NCBI RefSeq assembly: GCF_030272615.1
Contig: NC_081407.1
Location: forward strand, 146,693,744 to 146,757,743
Length of the DNA stretch: 64,000 nucleotides
Direction: 5' to 3'
From: Cryptomeria japonica
Taxonomy: Eukaryota > Streptophyta > Pinopsida > Cupressales > Cupressaceae
Made by a program: the position numbers and the translations under genes. Positions 37,200 through 48,299 of the stretch are shown in pieces. Numbering within the stretch: the stretch's first letter is position 1; each line of letters starts with the position of its first letter. The notes below the pieces were generated by a model. That model saw only the letters and a program-made list of their open reading frames with translations, was not told the DNA's origin and searched no databases.

Positions 37200-38829
37200 G
37201 AACTAGGTGTTTGACCAATATGTGAGAGACTAGATGAAAAATGACAAGAGTATGGAAGACCAAGAGTTGTATGGAGTGTAAATGAATCTTGAGGTGTACT
37301 TGCAATGTCCAAAGTGTAAGAACAAGTATGTAAGTAGTAGAGTAGGTGTGACTTCCAAAGAGAGGATAGTTTCTCTTGATGAGGTAAGCTGACCTTGACT
37401 CTAAGTAAGACCAAATGAGACCCAAAGGTAAGAAACCTTGATGAGGGACCACTTAGAAAAGTGTAGTAGTATGTAGTGTGTTGACAAAGTATGATGAGGA
37501 CAAGCAAGTGACCTTTTGACTCAAGTTTAGACAATTGTGAATGTAAAATGAGATATGAAGCAATGATGGACTATGTGAGACCTTAGAATAGGCTGAATGC
37601 TAGATGAAACCTGGAGAAACAACCTAGGAAGCTCAAGTATGCCGAAACTGATTTTCTTTGTTCGTTGGACTATTAAAGTTTTCAATTCCTGACACAGACG
37701 CCTCTGTATACTTCACAGACGCGTTTCCCAGACACAGACGCTTCTCTGTTTGACACATACGCTGATAAAAACATAGACGCTATTCTGCCCCTCACAGACG
37801 CGCTTATATGACGTAGACGCAGTTAAAACATACACAGACGCGTTTCTGTAACCTTAGTGCAATTTTTTTTTTCAATGTGTGAAGTTGTTTTGTTGTGACC
37901 AAATCCGACTGTTTGACTGTTTTTCGTGACAAGAGGACACAATGTTGATGACCCATTGTTTGCAAACTGTTTAGACTCCAAAAGTGTGTTGTTTGATGTA
38001 AAAAGTTTTGCATACACTTGAAGACACAAAAGACACAATGTTTTGCTGTTTGGTCTTAATTGTTTGAGTGTTTAGCATAAGACAAGCACAAATCTTAGGG
38101 CTGGCCAAGACAATAGTTGTTGATCCCACATAGGGTTTTACCCCCGAGGCTACGCTATTCAGAGCGGATACTTAGATGCTTGACCTCACTGGCTCCACCC
38201 TCGGCACTCACTTCTCGGGTCAGCCAAGCATCAGTCCCCATGAAAACTCCCCATGGCGAACTTTGTATCTCTACTAAGAACCGTATGTGTGTGGGCCGCT
38301 ACCAGAGGTCCGACCTCCTGCCTCAACAACTAGAAGGATTTGGGCTTCTAAAACAAAAAGGTGCTAGTAAGGGCATCCGCTCGTGTGGCCATACATGCGG
38401 CACTTTCAGCTTTGTAAATACAGAAGGCTCCCAGCTGGTAGGGGTTACGCCCTACAAATGATCAAATAAATTTGATCAAACGGGTTTATGGGGAGACATA
38501 GTGTCGGTATGAACTAATCAGCACACGTTATTCATAGTTTTCACCATGAATACATTTGATTATAGTGGTTCAGAAGAGGTGGGTTTTCCTCGCTACCACT
38601 TGGGTCGTTCTCTTCTCACTAGTAGTCCTAATGACCACACGGGAAGACAGGCCCTCTAAAGATTAAACAAAAAGAGCCTATTGCTCAAGACACAAAAGAC
38701 AATGATTCAATTTTAGTGCACCAATTGAAGTGTTTGCTAATCTATGAAAACAAGGCACACAACAAAACTACAAAAACCCTAGCTAAGGCCCTGCAACAAA
38801 ATTGTTAGTAGTTTGGGTTGTTTCAAATG
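37200..38829 (-). other. Leader of T2 (5' part missing)
   Basis: Non-coding leader between the lost 5' LTR and gag, matching T1 48880-50499. It holds a GCGTCTGTG array on the minus strand at about 37690-37845. No gene is supported. Confidence 0.75.
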
Positions 38830-39165
38830 GTTGCCGATCTTCCTTGTTATTTATATGATGGCAATCAGAATCTGGTTATTGGTGAAGCTATCACACATGA
38901 ATTCCTTTCTCTAATGGATCATTGCATGGGACAGGATTTCTCACTTGACACATTTGATAATTTATTGGAGATTTAGGTCTGTTTTGAAGTCCTTGCATCC
39001 ATGCTGAAGGATGTAAAAAAGAAATAGGTAAAGATTGAAGATGCGATTTCTTGTGTTTACGTGATCACAAGTTCTACCCCAATGTCAGATGAAGAAGAGA
39101 TGAAAGCCATCCTAACAAAGTTCGAAGAGTTCCATAAATCAAACGAGGAGGAGAAAGATGAATAA
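38830..39165 (+). pseudogene. X-family gene, C-terminal part after the T2 insertion
   Basis: A frame starting exactly at the end of T2 homology reads for about 110 codons (LPCYLYDGNQNLVIGE, then MSDEEEMKAILTKFEEFHKS) to a TAA at 39163, with two TAG stops inside. Composition (acidic, Lys/Glu-rich end) suits the tail of X. No second X copy covers this part, so its assignment to X rests on position. Confidence 0.5.
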
Positions 39166-40081
39166 AGCGTCCCCTTTTAGCTTTTTCTTTTTATGCAGTT
39201 GCATCATTAGATGCTGCTAGTTTTCTCGCAGCTGCACATTTTCCTTATGCTGTAGTTGTAGTAAAGTGGGACTGTACAGTTGAATTAGTCAACTGTGCCC
39301 ATATTTTTCTCCATTCTTTTCCTATTTAAGGAGGACCCCATTTATAAATATTGATCTTTTCCATGCTAAGCAAAACTCTGTAGAATTTTTACCTCAACTA
39401 AGACTTTGGGCTTTTGTTGTGAAGATTCTATCAAGCAAATAAAGAAAACAATTTTTGTTTGATCTCAAACTTTGTGTTTTGTCAAGAAAATTATTTATAT
39501 GAGTTAATGTTCTTATGTCCATTACTCATATATGTTCTTTACTTCTTTGATATTGAAGATATTGTTATGTGGGTAAAAGAGCTCCTGAATCATGCAAGTA
39601 GACTGTGTGCTCCTAGCATATTTGGGAAATCTTCTGATAAATTAAGTAATTAGTGGTAGGCTTTATATTACTACAGTTACTTTTAGTTTAAAGGATTGGG
39701 AATTCGTACTTGAAGAATTTGAGTTGCGAGTTAAATTTCTAACTTTTTGTAATAATCAGTTTGATTTAGTATTACATTCAAGAGAGACTTTGTGCTACTT
39801 GATTGTAAGTTTTAGCGTAGTTTGTTAGATTCATTGTTCTTTTCTTTAAGTATCTAAAACAATAGAGAAATTGTAACAAGGTGGAGGGAAAATACATAGA
39901 CTCTGAAAAAGAGAGTTATATGCCCAATACCAACCCATAGATTTTGATTTCTTATTAATTAGAGAAGAAATTTCAAAGGGAACCTCCCCTTGATGAGAGG
40001 AGAGATTAATTTCTCAACATAGTTGTGTGTGAATTATATATTTTTCCATTGGTATGCTAGTGATAAAATATTCACCCAACA
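39166..40081 (+). other. 3' region of element Y
   Basis: Non-coding. It contains a promoter-like CTATTTAAGGAGG (about 39324) and an AATAAAG (39438) and ends in CAACA at the Y boundary. It looks like an LTR U3-R-U5, but no matching copy is present at the left end of Y. Confidence 0.45.
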
Positions 40082-40086
40082 AATTC
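40082..40086 (+). other. Target-site duplication of element Y, right copy
   Basis: AATTC, identical to 19313-19317, at the point where the Copia integrase frame resumes. Confidence 0.9.
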
Positions 40087-41193
40087 ACATCAAATGAATT
40101 TCATGAAGACTATTCTGAAAGACATGGAATCAGAAGACATTATTTATCCCCTAGGACACCACAACAAAATGATGTTGTGGAAAGGAAAAGTAGAACAATC
40201 AAGGAAATGGAAAGAACAATGTTAAATGAAGCAGATCTGCCTAATGTTTATTGGAAAGAGGTAGTCCACACAACTGTATACACCTTAAACAGAGTACAAC
40301 TAAGAGTGAATAACAAAATGACACCTTATGAGTTATGATATGATAGGAAACCCTCAGTCAAGTACTTCAATGTGTTTGGTAGAAAATGCTTTATCAAATG
40401 AGATGAGGGTGGATTAGGTAACTTTGAGTCAAGATGTGATGAAGGTATCTTATTGTAGTACTCTACTCATAACAAGGCTTACAAATACTCCAACAAAAGA
40501 CTAAAGAAAATAGTTTAGTGTATTAATGTCAAAATTGATGAGGATTTACACAAAGAAAAGCAAAACATAGAAAATAAGATTGAAGAACCATATATTGAAG
40601 ATGAAGAGCAATATGAAAGTGAACAAGAAAAAGTACCTATAAATAATGAACAAGTGAATTTATGCCTTACAATTGAAATAGAACCAAGAAATTGTAGTGA
40701 GGCCAGCAAGAGTGAAAAGTGGATGAAAGCTATGGAGGAAGAGTTACAACAGATTGAAAAGAACAAGACTTAGGAATTGGTTCCTAGACAGGGCTGACAA
40801 AAACGTCATTAGAACTAAATGGGTCTATAAGAACAAGATGAATGAAGAAGGAAAAGTGATAAGAAACAAAGCCAGATTAGTATTCAAGGGATATGCTCAA
40901 GTTGAAGAGATAGAATTTGAGGAGACATTAACACTAGTTGCAAGACTTGAAGCAATTAGAATGTTTTTGGCACTTTCAACATACAAGGGATACAAAGTAT
41001 GTCAAATGGATGTCAACTCTGCCTTCTTAAATGGAAATCTTGAAGAAGAGGTATACATAGAACAACCTAAAGGGTTTGAACTGCATGGAGATAAGAAATT
41101 TGTATGTAGATTAAGAAAAGAATTATATGGTCTAAAGAAGGCACCAAGACCATGGTATTCCAGGTTAGATAAGTATCTACATTAGTAAGGTTT
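40087..41193 (+). pseudogene. Copia integrase C-terminus and reverse transcriptase (part)
   Basis: It resumes the integrase left at 19317: RTPQQNDVVERKSRT includes the third catalytic residue (Glu in VVERK near 40178). It continues through the integrase C-terminal region with stops (40336 and others). The RT domain starts near 40754 (TKWVYKNKMNEEG, QMDVNSAFLNG, LYGLKKAPRPWYSRLDKYLH). The YVDD part is missing because element Z is inserted at 41194, right after KYLH. A TAG sits where the family usually has Gln. Confidence 0.88.
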
Positions 41194-42855
41194 TGTTGGT
41201 AAATAGATTTGTCACTGTGAATTCTCTTTCAAAATTGACCCTATTTGCCCAAAGAACAGTGACAACCATTCCAACAGTTGGAGAGATTGCAATCAAACTG
41301 CAATCTTCCTATATATTTGAGAGGGGTAACTCCCTCGTATGATGGAGGTTTTTAGGATTTTTTTGTACTTTTTACGCAAAAGTAGAAAAATGAGACAAAA
41401 CTAAACTAAAGAAAGGTGAATAACCGAAACCCCAATGACAAACATATAAATACCATTTAAGATTTACAATGAATAACAAATACAAAAGGGGTTTAATCAT
41501 GAGATATGGTTGAGATATGTAATGTTGATGAAAAAAAGACAACAAACCTCAATATATGAAGAAATAAGCTGTACTAACACACACATTTCAGGATACTAGG
41601 AAATAATGTGTTTCATCAAAATGCTTTATTTTGGGAATTGAAAACCAATGGATTCCACCAATAGAAAAAATGGATTACTAATTTAACATATGAGAAATTA
41701 GTAATAATAAATCATGAATAGATTCAAGACATATGAACTCAATGCATTCTTCATTGTTCTTTTGAAAATATACAAGTTAAAAAGCATTGTGTACCAAAAG
41801 TTCTCTAGCATGTCCCCCTTTGTCAGTGATTTGTGAAAGTTGGACAACTTCCCAATAATTTCAAATATCGATTGTGTTTGAAGGGAGGCTTTTAAAACAA
41901 ACCAACAACTTTTCTCATTTTGTGGCCTTTATGAATTTGGTAACTTGTGCAAGTTTTAAAACCATCTGACTTAGCCAACATAACTTAGGCCAACTTACCA
42001 ACTTAAACCACTGATAGCCATGTTTTCCTCAGTCTTCATAAGTTGTTTTAAACTTCTATTGGAAACTTGTGAGTCTTGGGAAAAACACTGATTTATAGCC
42101 AATGAAGAGATTAATATGACTAACTCTTTCATACTGAGAAAGAGTATGTATCATTGTTTCAATAACTTTGCAAACTTAGGTGAACTGTCGAAGATGATGC
42201 AAATAGAATCAACTTGCCAACTTATTGCAAATACATATCGGCCCCTTCATCCTTCACTCTAACTTGTCAATTTATCCTTTCATTGTCGAAGCCTTCCACA
42301 TAGGTAGTTTCATGTATGCTTGTTAGTTGATTGAATTGGCTTCTTTTATTATTTATTCAACTCAACAATAGGTCGATTGGAGTTAACCTTCTCTTGCCAC
42401 TTTGTCCATGTCTAGAATTGACTCTGCAAGTACTTGGAGTGGAACGTTATCTTGAACCAGATGGATACTCATCACCCTGATGTCTACTAAAACAAAAGCT
42501 TTTATTTTTGGCAATTCTTTATATCAACATGATTCCTTTCTAGAATGATAGGAAACTAAGAATTTTAGGATGATAGGAAACCTTCCAAACCAACAATTAT
42601 CTCACATAATATTTCAAATGCCAATATTTTAAAATTTGTCAAGTTCAAAAATAGGGGCTAATAGCTGGCTCTATTTGGGGACAAGGACTGCAAGGGATGA
42701 AGGAGGAACCCAAAATATTAACCGATAAAGATAATCACACTATCTATTGGGCAATACAGTCAAGGGGAATAAAAAAAAGAGACTAACTAGAGAGATCAAA
42801 CACAAACCAAAAATGGGATAAACACAACGAAAACTTCTACCTAAATATGTACATG
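41194..42855 (-). repeat. Z element 3' LTR (right end estimated)
   Basis: On the plus strand it starts TGTTGGTAAATAGATTTGTC, and the first about 850 bp are repeated with few changes from 45079. The flank before it is GGTTT. The other end is not resolved; AATATGTACA near 42855 is a possible end, with a pyrimidine-rich TACCCCTTCCTTA just beyond it. Confidence 0.7.
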
Positions 42856-42888
42856 GTAGGTACCCCTTCCTTAGGCTACTCAGGATTG

Positions 42889-44960
42889 TCATACAAAACC
42901 ATTCACAGGTTGAGAGAAATAGGCATCTCTATGAAAAAGTGACATGCATCCATGTGACACCTGTAAGCTTAGTAGGTTGGCAACATTGACAAATGTGAGA
43001 TGTGGAAGAATTTTGAACAAGCCGAGTAACCATATCTCATCATAAAATTGTGACTCCTCTTGAATGACATTGGTGCCTCTTTCTATAGTGTTGATAATGT
43101 GTTTTGGCATTGTGCTAAGCATATCAAATTCCTCTACTGAAGATCCTTTTGATTATTTGGATTGAGAAATATCGACCCACGAATGGGACAACCTTTATAC
43201 AATTTGTGACTTGAAGACACTTGTGCTGGTACAAGCATTGAATCTTTTCTTTGAATGTCAACTTCTATAGAACAACATTCATTTGATAATAGAGGATTGA
43301 TGTAGATGTTTTCACCATAGAAGGAATCATCATTTAGAGATTTCAAGCACTAATCTGGGTTACAAACATTATGAGAGTTAATTTCATTGGCTTCCTTTAT
43401 TAGATCATTCATTACCTAATTCCTCGCTTCGTTGTTGGCACAAATCTCAAAGCTATCCTCAGATATAGGGGAGTCTTTTTGATCTAAAGATTCAAAAATA
43501 GGATTACTTTGAACCTTGAATACACCATAAGGCATAAATTGTAATTCCATCAAGATAGGGACATTTGTTGATATATCTACATAGCTTTCATTTTCAACTT
43601 GCTCATAGATATTTGCATAAATTTTTATTTTATCTTGTCCCAATGATTCCTCTTCATCACACCCTTTATGAAATTCAAAAAATTCATACTCTGGTGGCAT
43701 ATATGATAAAGAGTGGTTGCCTGATGGTTCATCTTCTTTCACTTGGGCTTGATATGGAAGATCATCAATATCTTCAAAAGTAAAGGTCTCTAATTCTGAA
43801 GGAAAAGAAGATATTTGTAAAGTTTCAATTGTAGTTGCCTTTCCATTGGTCATGGTAATGAAAGGTTGCTTATAATTAATTGAAACTTTGTCATTATCAA
43901 TGCTACCATCATCTCCATTAATTAGTGATGGAATAATAGGAATGTCTTCTCCACAATGAAAGTCATCATTTAAAGCATTGATAAACCAATTGGGAATAAA
44001 GACTACTTGAGATTCATCTTGGGATGCTCTTTCTTCATCATCATTTCTGATTTGGGGCTGCATGGAAGTCTTGAAATAATTCATTTCTCCTTCAAGCTCC
44101 CTATTTTCAAGTTCATGGAAGACTTCTTCCTTGCCGTGGTAATCTTCATAATGCTCATGGAATCCATGGATGCAGTCTTATTTTTCTTCATCACTCACTT
44201 CCTCTTGATCTTTCTTTTGAAATGTATCCTTATGAGCTGATATAACTTCATCTTCCTTGACACATGCATATTGTGGTGGGTCATTTTCAAAACTTGGATC
44301 ATAAAACATCTCATCTGGAATGTGTTCATCATCAAGAAAATATTTATTTCCTTCATCTTTTTGTTCAATCTCTTGCAATGCTTGAAGTAGAGAAGGATGC
44401 ACTTTGTTAGGATCAAGTTGCCTAATGCCATAGAAGCTTTTCAAAAAATGATCTTGTTCAACATCATTAAGATCTTGATTTATTTGAGAAGCAAGTGAAA
44501 TAGAAGGATCTTTTTCTTCATCATTGTTGTTGCTTACCTCTGGTTCAAGTGAATGATCATGAGCAAGAAACAAGTTTACCCTTACTTCTTTCTCTTTAAT
44601 TACTTGCAAAGATTGGAGTAGAGAAGGATGAATGTTATTAGGATCATCAAGATTTTGATTATGTTGAGGAACTGGTACAGGAGAAAGATCAATTTTATCT
44701 TCATCTCTCTTGATTGTTGTTGATTTGGGTAAATGATCACAAGAAAGAAAACCAATCTCTTTTCCATGCTTTTCTTCAATATCTTTCAACACTTGACACA
44801 AGGAAGGGCGAATCTTATCAGGAGTAAACTGCATGCCACCATAGAAGCTCTTCAAGAATTCAACTTATATGGGCTCATTAGGAACTTGCTTCTTTTGATA
44901 TGAGTAGTCTTCATCATCACTTTCACTGTCACTTTCCAACTTTCCTTTGTACCAAACCAT
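42889..44960 (-). pseudogene. Z element acidic repeat protein (unrecognised)
   Basis: The ATG at 44960 opens a frame of about 610 codons to 43134, broken by stops near 44869, 44178 and 43416; 43122-42889 is in another frame. The N-terminus is acidic (ESDSESDDEDYSYQKK). Three copies of an about 60-residue repeat follow: LKSFYGGMQFTPDKIRPSL, then a copy starting near NNIHPSLLQSLQ, then LKSFYGIRQLDPNKVHPSL. A second repeat type occurs twice: FINALNDDFHCGEDIPIIPS near 43960 and LKSLNDDSFYGENIYINP near 43320. There is no zinc knuckle, protease or pol domain. It is probably the only protein of a non-autonomous LTR element. Function unknown. Confidence 0.65.
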
Positions 44961-45055
44961 TGTTCTAAATTCAATCTTTTAGATGAGTCACCAACCTTCA
45001 TTCTGAAGTAGGTCCCTTGAAATTTTTGAGGAACAAAACACACTGGTATTTCACT

Positions 45056-45074
45056 CCCCAGCAAAGTTGCCAAA
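45056..45074 (-). other. Z element primer-binding site region
   Basis: The minus strand reads TTTTTGGCAACTTTGCTGGG right after the LTR end (TTACCAACA). TGGCxACTxTGCTGGGGA-like sites occur at this position in several plant LTR elements. The matching tRNA was not determined. Confidence 0.6.
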
Positions 45075-45078
45075 AATA

Positions 45079-45926
45079 TGTTGGTAAATAGATTTGTCAT
45101 TGTGAATTCTCTTTCAAAATTGACCCTATTTGCCCAAAGAGTAGTGACAACCATTCCAACAGTTGGAGAGATTGCAATCAAATTGCAATCTTCCTCTGCA
45201 TTTGAGAGGGACATCTCCCTCGTATGATGGTTGTTTTTAGGATTTTTATGTACTTTTTACCTGAAAGTACAAAAAGGAGACAAAACTAAACTAAAGAAAG
45301 GTGAAGAACAGAAACCCCAATGACAGACATACGAATACCATTTGAGATTTACAATAAATAACAATTACAAAAGGGGTTTAAGCATGAGATATATTTTAGA
45401 TATGCAATATTGATGAAAGAAAGACAACAAACTTCAACATACAAAGAAATAAGCTGTACTAACACACACATTTCAGGATACCAAGAAATGATGCGTTTCA
45501 TCAAAATGCATATATTTTGGAATTAAAAGCCAATGGATTCCACCAATACACAAAATGGATTACTAATTTAACATACGAGAAACTTGTAATAATAAATAAT
45601 GAATACATTCAAGACATAGGAACTCAATTCATTCTTCATTGTTCTTTTGAAAATATACAAGTTCAAAAGCATTGTGTACCAAAATGTAAAAAACCAAAAG
45701 CTCTCCAACATCTCCCCTTCTGCCAGTGATTTGTGAAAGTTGGCCAACTTCCCAATAATTTTAAATATTGATTGTGTTTGAAGGGCAGTTTTTAAAACAA
45801 ACCAACAACTTTCCTCATCTTATGGCCTTTATGAATTCAGTAACTTGTGTAAGTTTTAAAACCATCTGACTTGGCCAACATAACTTAGGCCAACTTACCA
45901 ACTTAGATAAACCACCGATAGCCATG
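45079..45926 (-). repeat. Z element 5' LTR, interrupted by a LINE
   Basis: It matches 41194 to about 42042 with few differences and loses similarity exactly at GCCATGTTTT (45921-45930), where the T-run of the LINE begins. The rest must lie beyond the LINE, outside the window. Confidence 0.8.
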
Positions 45927-47510
45927 TTTTTTTTAATAAGTAAATAGTTGCAGAGGGGCAGCACCCTTGTATTAATAAAAAAGGAGAATACAAGGCCTGA
46001 TTTAGTGAGAGCGGTAGGGGGAAAGAACCAGGAAGAAAACCCCCTACCTTAGCTCTATTCCTTAAACAAAGAAAAACCAGCACTGAAGGCTAGATTAGTA
46101 CAAGACAACAGATGGCAACCTCTTAGAAGTAGATAATAGAGGCTTTAAAACAACAACAGACAATAAAAAAATCAAAGCAGCCAGAGAGAATAATGACAAC
46201 CAGAGTCAAAGGGAGTCTTTAGAAGCACCATCCACAGGAGCATGAGCCACATCTAGGACAATAGGGCATTCAATGCTACAATTCGAGTGAGCCGCCAATT
46301 TTGCCTTCTCCCTAGGGAGTCGATAGTCATTTGGGAACTACTCCTCACCTAGCCCAAACCCCCAGTCATTACCAACCACCAAGTCTCCATTCTCCAAACT
46401 CCCAAAATCAATAACACTCGCTAGTTCTTCATCACAAAGAAATTTTGCCCTCCATTCTGACATGAAGCCGTTTTGTATGCCAGCCACTTTAAATAGGAAT
46501 TCAATGTTCCTGGTAATGACAGGCTAGGTTGCTTGAAGAGTATCAAAATCCAGGGAGTTAAAAATCACAAGCTTCCTCATCTTAGCCCTGTTGCCTAAGG
46601 ACATATAGTAATTTTGGGGAAGTGGAATTCTCAGATTGGAATCAATATTGTCCAATACAGCATCAATTTCCCCCAACAGACAATGTTTAAACATCATTTG
46701 AGTTAACAGTTTTGTTCTCTGCTTGCTAGTACCCATGTATATTATCATTGTAAGAAGAAATGCCGGGATATCGGCATTGACTTTGTAGCTGTGATAAGCC
46801 ATAAGGAATTCCTTTCCCAGAATCCTCTTAAGGCTGTGGAGAATAAGAGGATGTTGAGAGAAGAGGACCTCTTGTAGACGTCTGTCCGTGATTTCACCCA
46901 GGAAAGCCATCTGGCGACAAGTAGCTTCAAGGAGAATTGGGGTCTCCATAGCAAGTCACCGAGAAAAGAAAGCAACTGTTTGATGGAAGAATGAGGGCAT
47001 TCCATTGTTAAATAGCAGGACATCAAACCAAAGAATACAACACCTTGCAAGTATTTCATGCCAATTGAATACACACATGCATGAAATGCCAGTGTCCAAA
47101 CAACATTTGAGCCAAAGCTCATCAACTTAATGTCGATCGACTTTAACCATCAGGTGATTATAAGCAAATCTTGAAAGGATCTAGTCATAACTAGATATTA
47201 ATTAAAGTACACTTATATCCACTTGCCATGGGGCCCAAACTAGCACAGATCAATGATGACGACAATCTGTCACATCTCGGTGACAAGAAGAAAACTTAAT
47301 AGGATATCAAGTCAGTCGGTCGATCTATCCATCGAAAACCATGACCATTAGGTTGAGCGAGAGTAAAGTGGCAACCAGGGAGCAATACACCGGTTTGCAC
47401 CACAACCCGTGATTAATACAGAGAGAAACTCAATCGGAAGAAGAGAGAAGAACACAACCGACAAGAGACCTAACCAGAGAGAACCCCCCTTAATGAGATA
47501 GTGAGAATAC
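45927..47510 (-). mobile_element. LINE 3' portion
   Basis: The T-run at 45927-45934 is the poly(A) tail on the minus strand. The adjacent sequence, minus strand, reads GGGTGCTGCCCCTCTGCAAC, a typical 3' end of plant LINEs. Fragmentary frames at 47125-46524 (for example METPILLEATCRQMAFLGEI) could be decayed LINE sequence but match no domain I know. It is interrupted at 47510 by T1; the LINE continues at 63367. Confidence 0.7.
47506..47510 (+). other. T1 target-site duplication, left
   Basis: AATAC, repeated exactly at 63362-63366. Confidence 0.93.
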
Positions 47511-48278
47511 TGTAGACACCTAAAATTGTCATGTCTAATTAAATAAATATTTTATTTATTTAATTATCTAAGCCTAATTCTTCTATTAATTAAATAAATC
47601 CTTATTTATTTAATTAATTCATTTATCCTCTTCTAGCCTTATTTCTCATTTAAATAAATACATTTATTTATTTAAATTATCCTTTTCCTAAATTAAATAA
47701 ATATTTTATTTAATTATCCTACTTCTTCTATTAATTAAATAAATATTTATTTATTTAATTAATTCATTAGCTTTTTCTACACATGACACATGTCATTCAT
47801 CTCTTAATTCCTACACTACCTACCTCTTTCATTATTTTGGTATTTCTTTTACCTACCCTCTAATCCTAGCTGACCTCTCTTTTTACACCTCTCAATCTTA
47901 TCCCTCCATTTCCTATTGTGTCTTCTATTTAAGGAGATGCTTCCTTCATTGTCAAACCCTAATGACTGATTTTGGAGTACTTGGCTACACTACGATCCTA
48001 CTTGCAACCACATTCCGTTCTTTGTTGAGCTCTTGTGCATATAAAAATCTGAGAGCAAATATATCAAGCAAGATCAATGGAGATAGGAAGAATGGAGATC
48101 AAAACCCTATTGGACATGTGATTGGTATAATCTTTGTGATTTTGAGTTATTTCCATTGTCTTAGGTAATCTTCATATGTTATGGTGGATCTTTGTTCATT
48201 GTTAGGCTAGGGTTTGGTGGTTGAATTCATTTAGTCTTTCAATATTATTATTATTGTTATCCATTTTCACCATATACA
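47511..48278 (+). repeat. T1 5' LTR
   Basis: 768 bp, TGTAGACACC...CATATACA. The first third (47530-47775) has five imperfect AT-only palindromes of about 30-35 bp built on AATTAAATAAATA. A TATA-like CTATTTAAGG lies near 47928. The 68-codon ORF inside is repeated in the 3' LTR simply because LTRs are duplicates. Confidence 0.95.
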
Positions 48279-48281
48279 TTT

Positions 48282-48299
48282 TGGCACGCCCGGTGGGAC
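48282..48299 (+). other. T1 primer-binding site
   Basis: TGGCACGCCCGGTGGGAC, three bases after the LTR end. The position is right for a PBS; the tRNA was not identified. Confidence 0.75.

Larger units (their letters stand above)
24034..38829 (-). mobile_element. T2, Tat-type Ty3/gypsy element, 5'-truncated, minus strand
   Basis: It is homologous base by base to T1 (47511-63361), reversed. From its 5' side it holds leader (38829-37200), gag-pro-pol (37199-29688), spacer, antisense PMD gene (25158-27981), polypurine tract and 3' LTR (24034-24812). Homology with T1 stops at 38829, equivalent to about T1 48880, so the 5' LTR, the PBS and about 600 bp of leader are missing and no right target duplication exists. 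It lies inside the X gene: X-like coding sequence ends at 24033 and appears to resume at 38830. Confidence 0.9.
19318..40081 (+). mobile_element. Element Y, carrying the X gene and a palindrome array
   Basis: It is bounded by TGTTGTCCTCG at the left and CACCCAACA at the right, with exact AATTC duplications inside the Copia integrase. Without the nested T2 element it is about 5.97 kb. TG...CA ends and a 5-bp duplication point to a retroviral-type integrase, but I can find no long terminal direct repeat: the first about 180 bp and the last about 900 bp do not resemble each other. Order: short leader, palindrome array (19490-20578), X gene (20756-24033 and 38830-39165), then about 900 bp of 3' sequence with a CTATTTAAGG box near 39324. 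Possible explanations are a new element type, LTRs lost or diverged beyond recognition, or X inserted into a solo LTR. Confidence 0.75.

Noticed and set aside
19318-40081. DNA transposon with terminal inverted repeats
   Set aside because: Only five terminal bases (TGTTG/CAACA) are inverted, no transposase is present, and the duplication and TG...CA ends fit integrase-type insertion better.
45079-45214. Start of a minus-strand ORF 45214-44852 as the N-terminus of the Z protein
   Set aside because: It begins inside the LTR and crosses the PBS. The ATG at 44960, in the frame of the repeats, is a better start.
47962-48168. 68-codon ORF identical at 63045-63251
   Set aside because: It lies in the LTR and is identical only because the two LTRs are duplicates.
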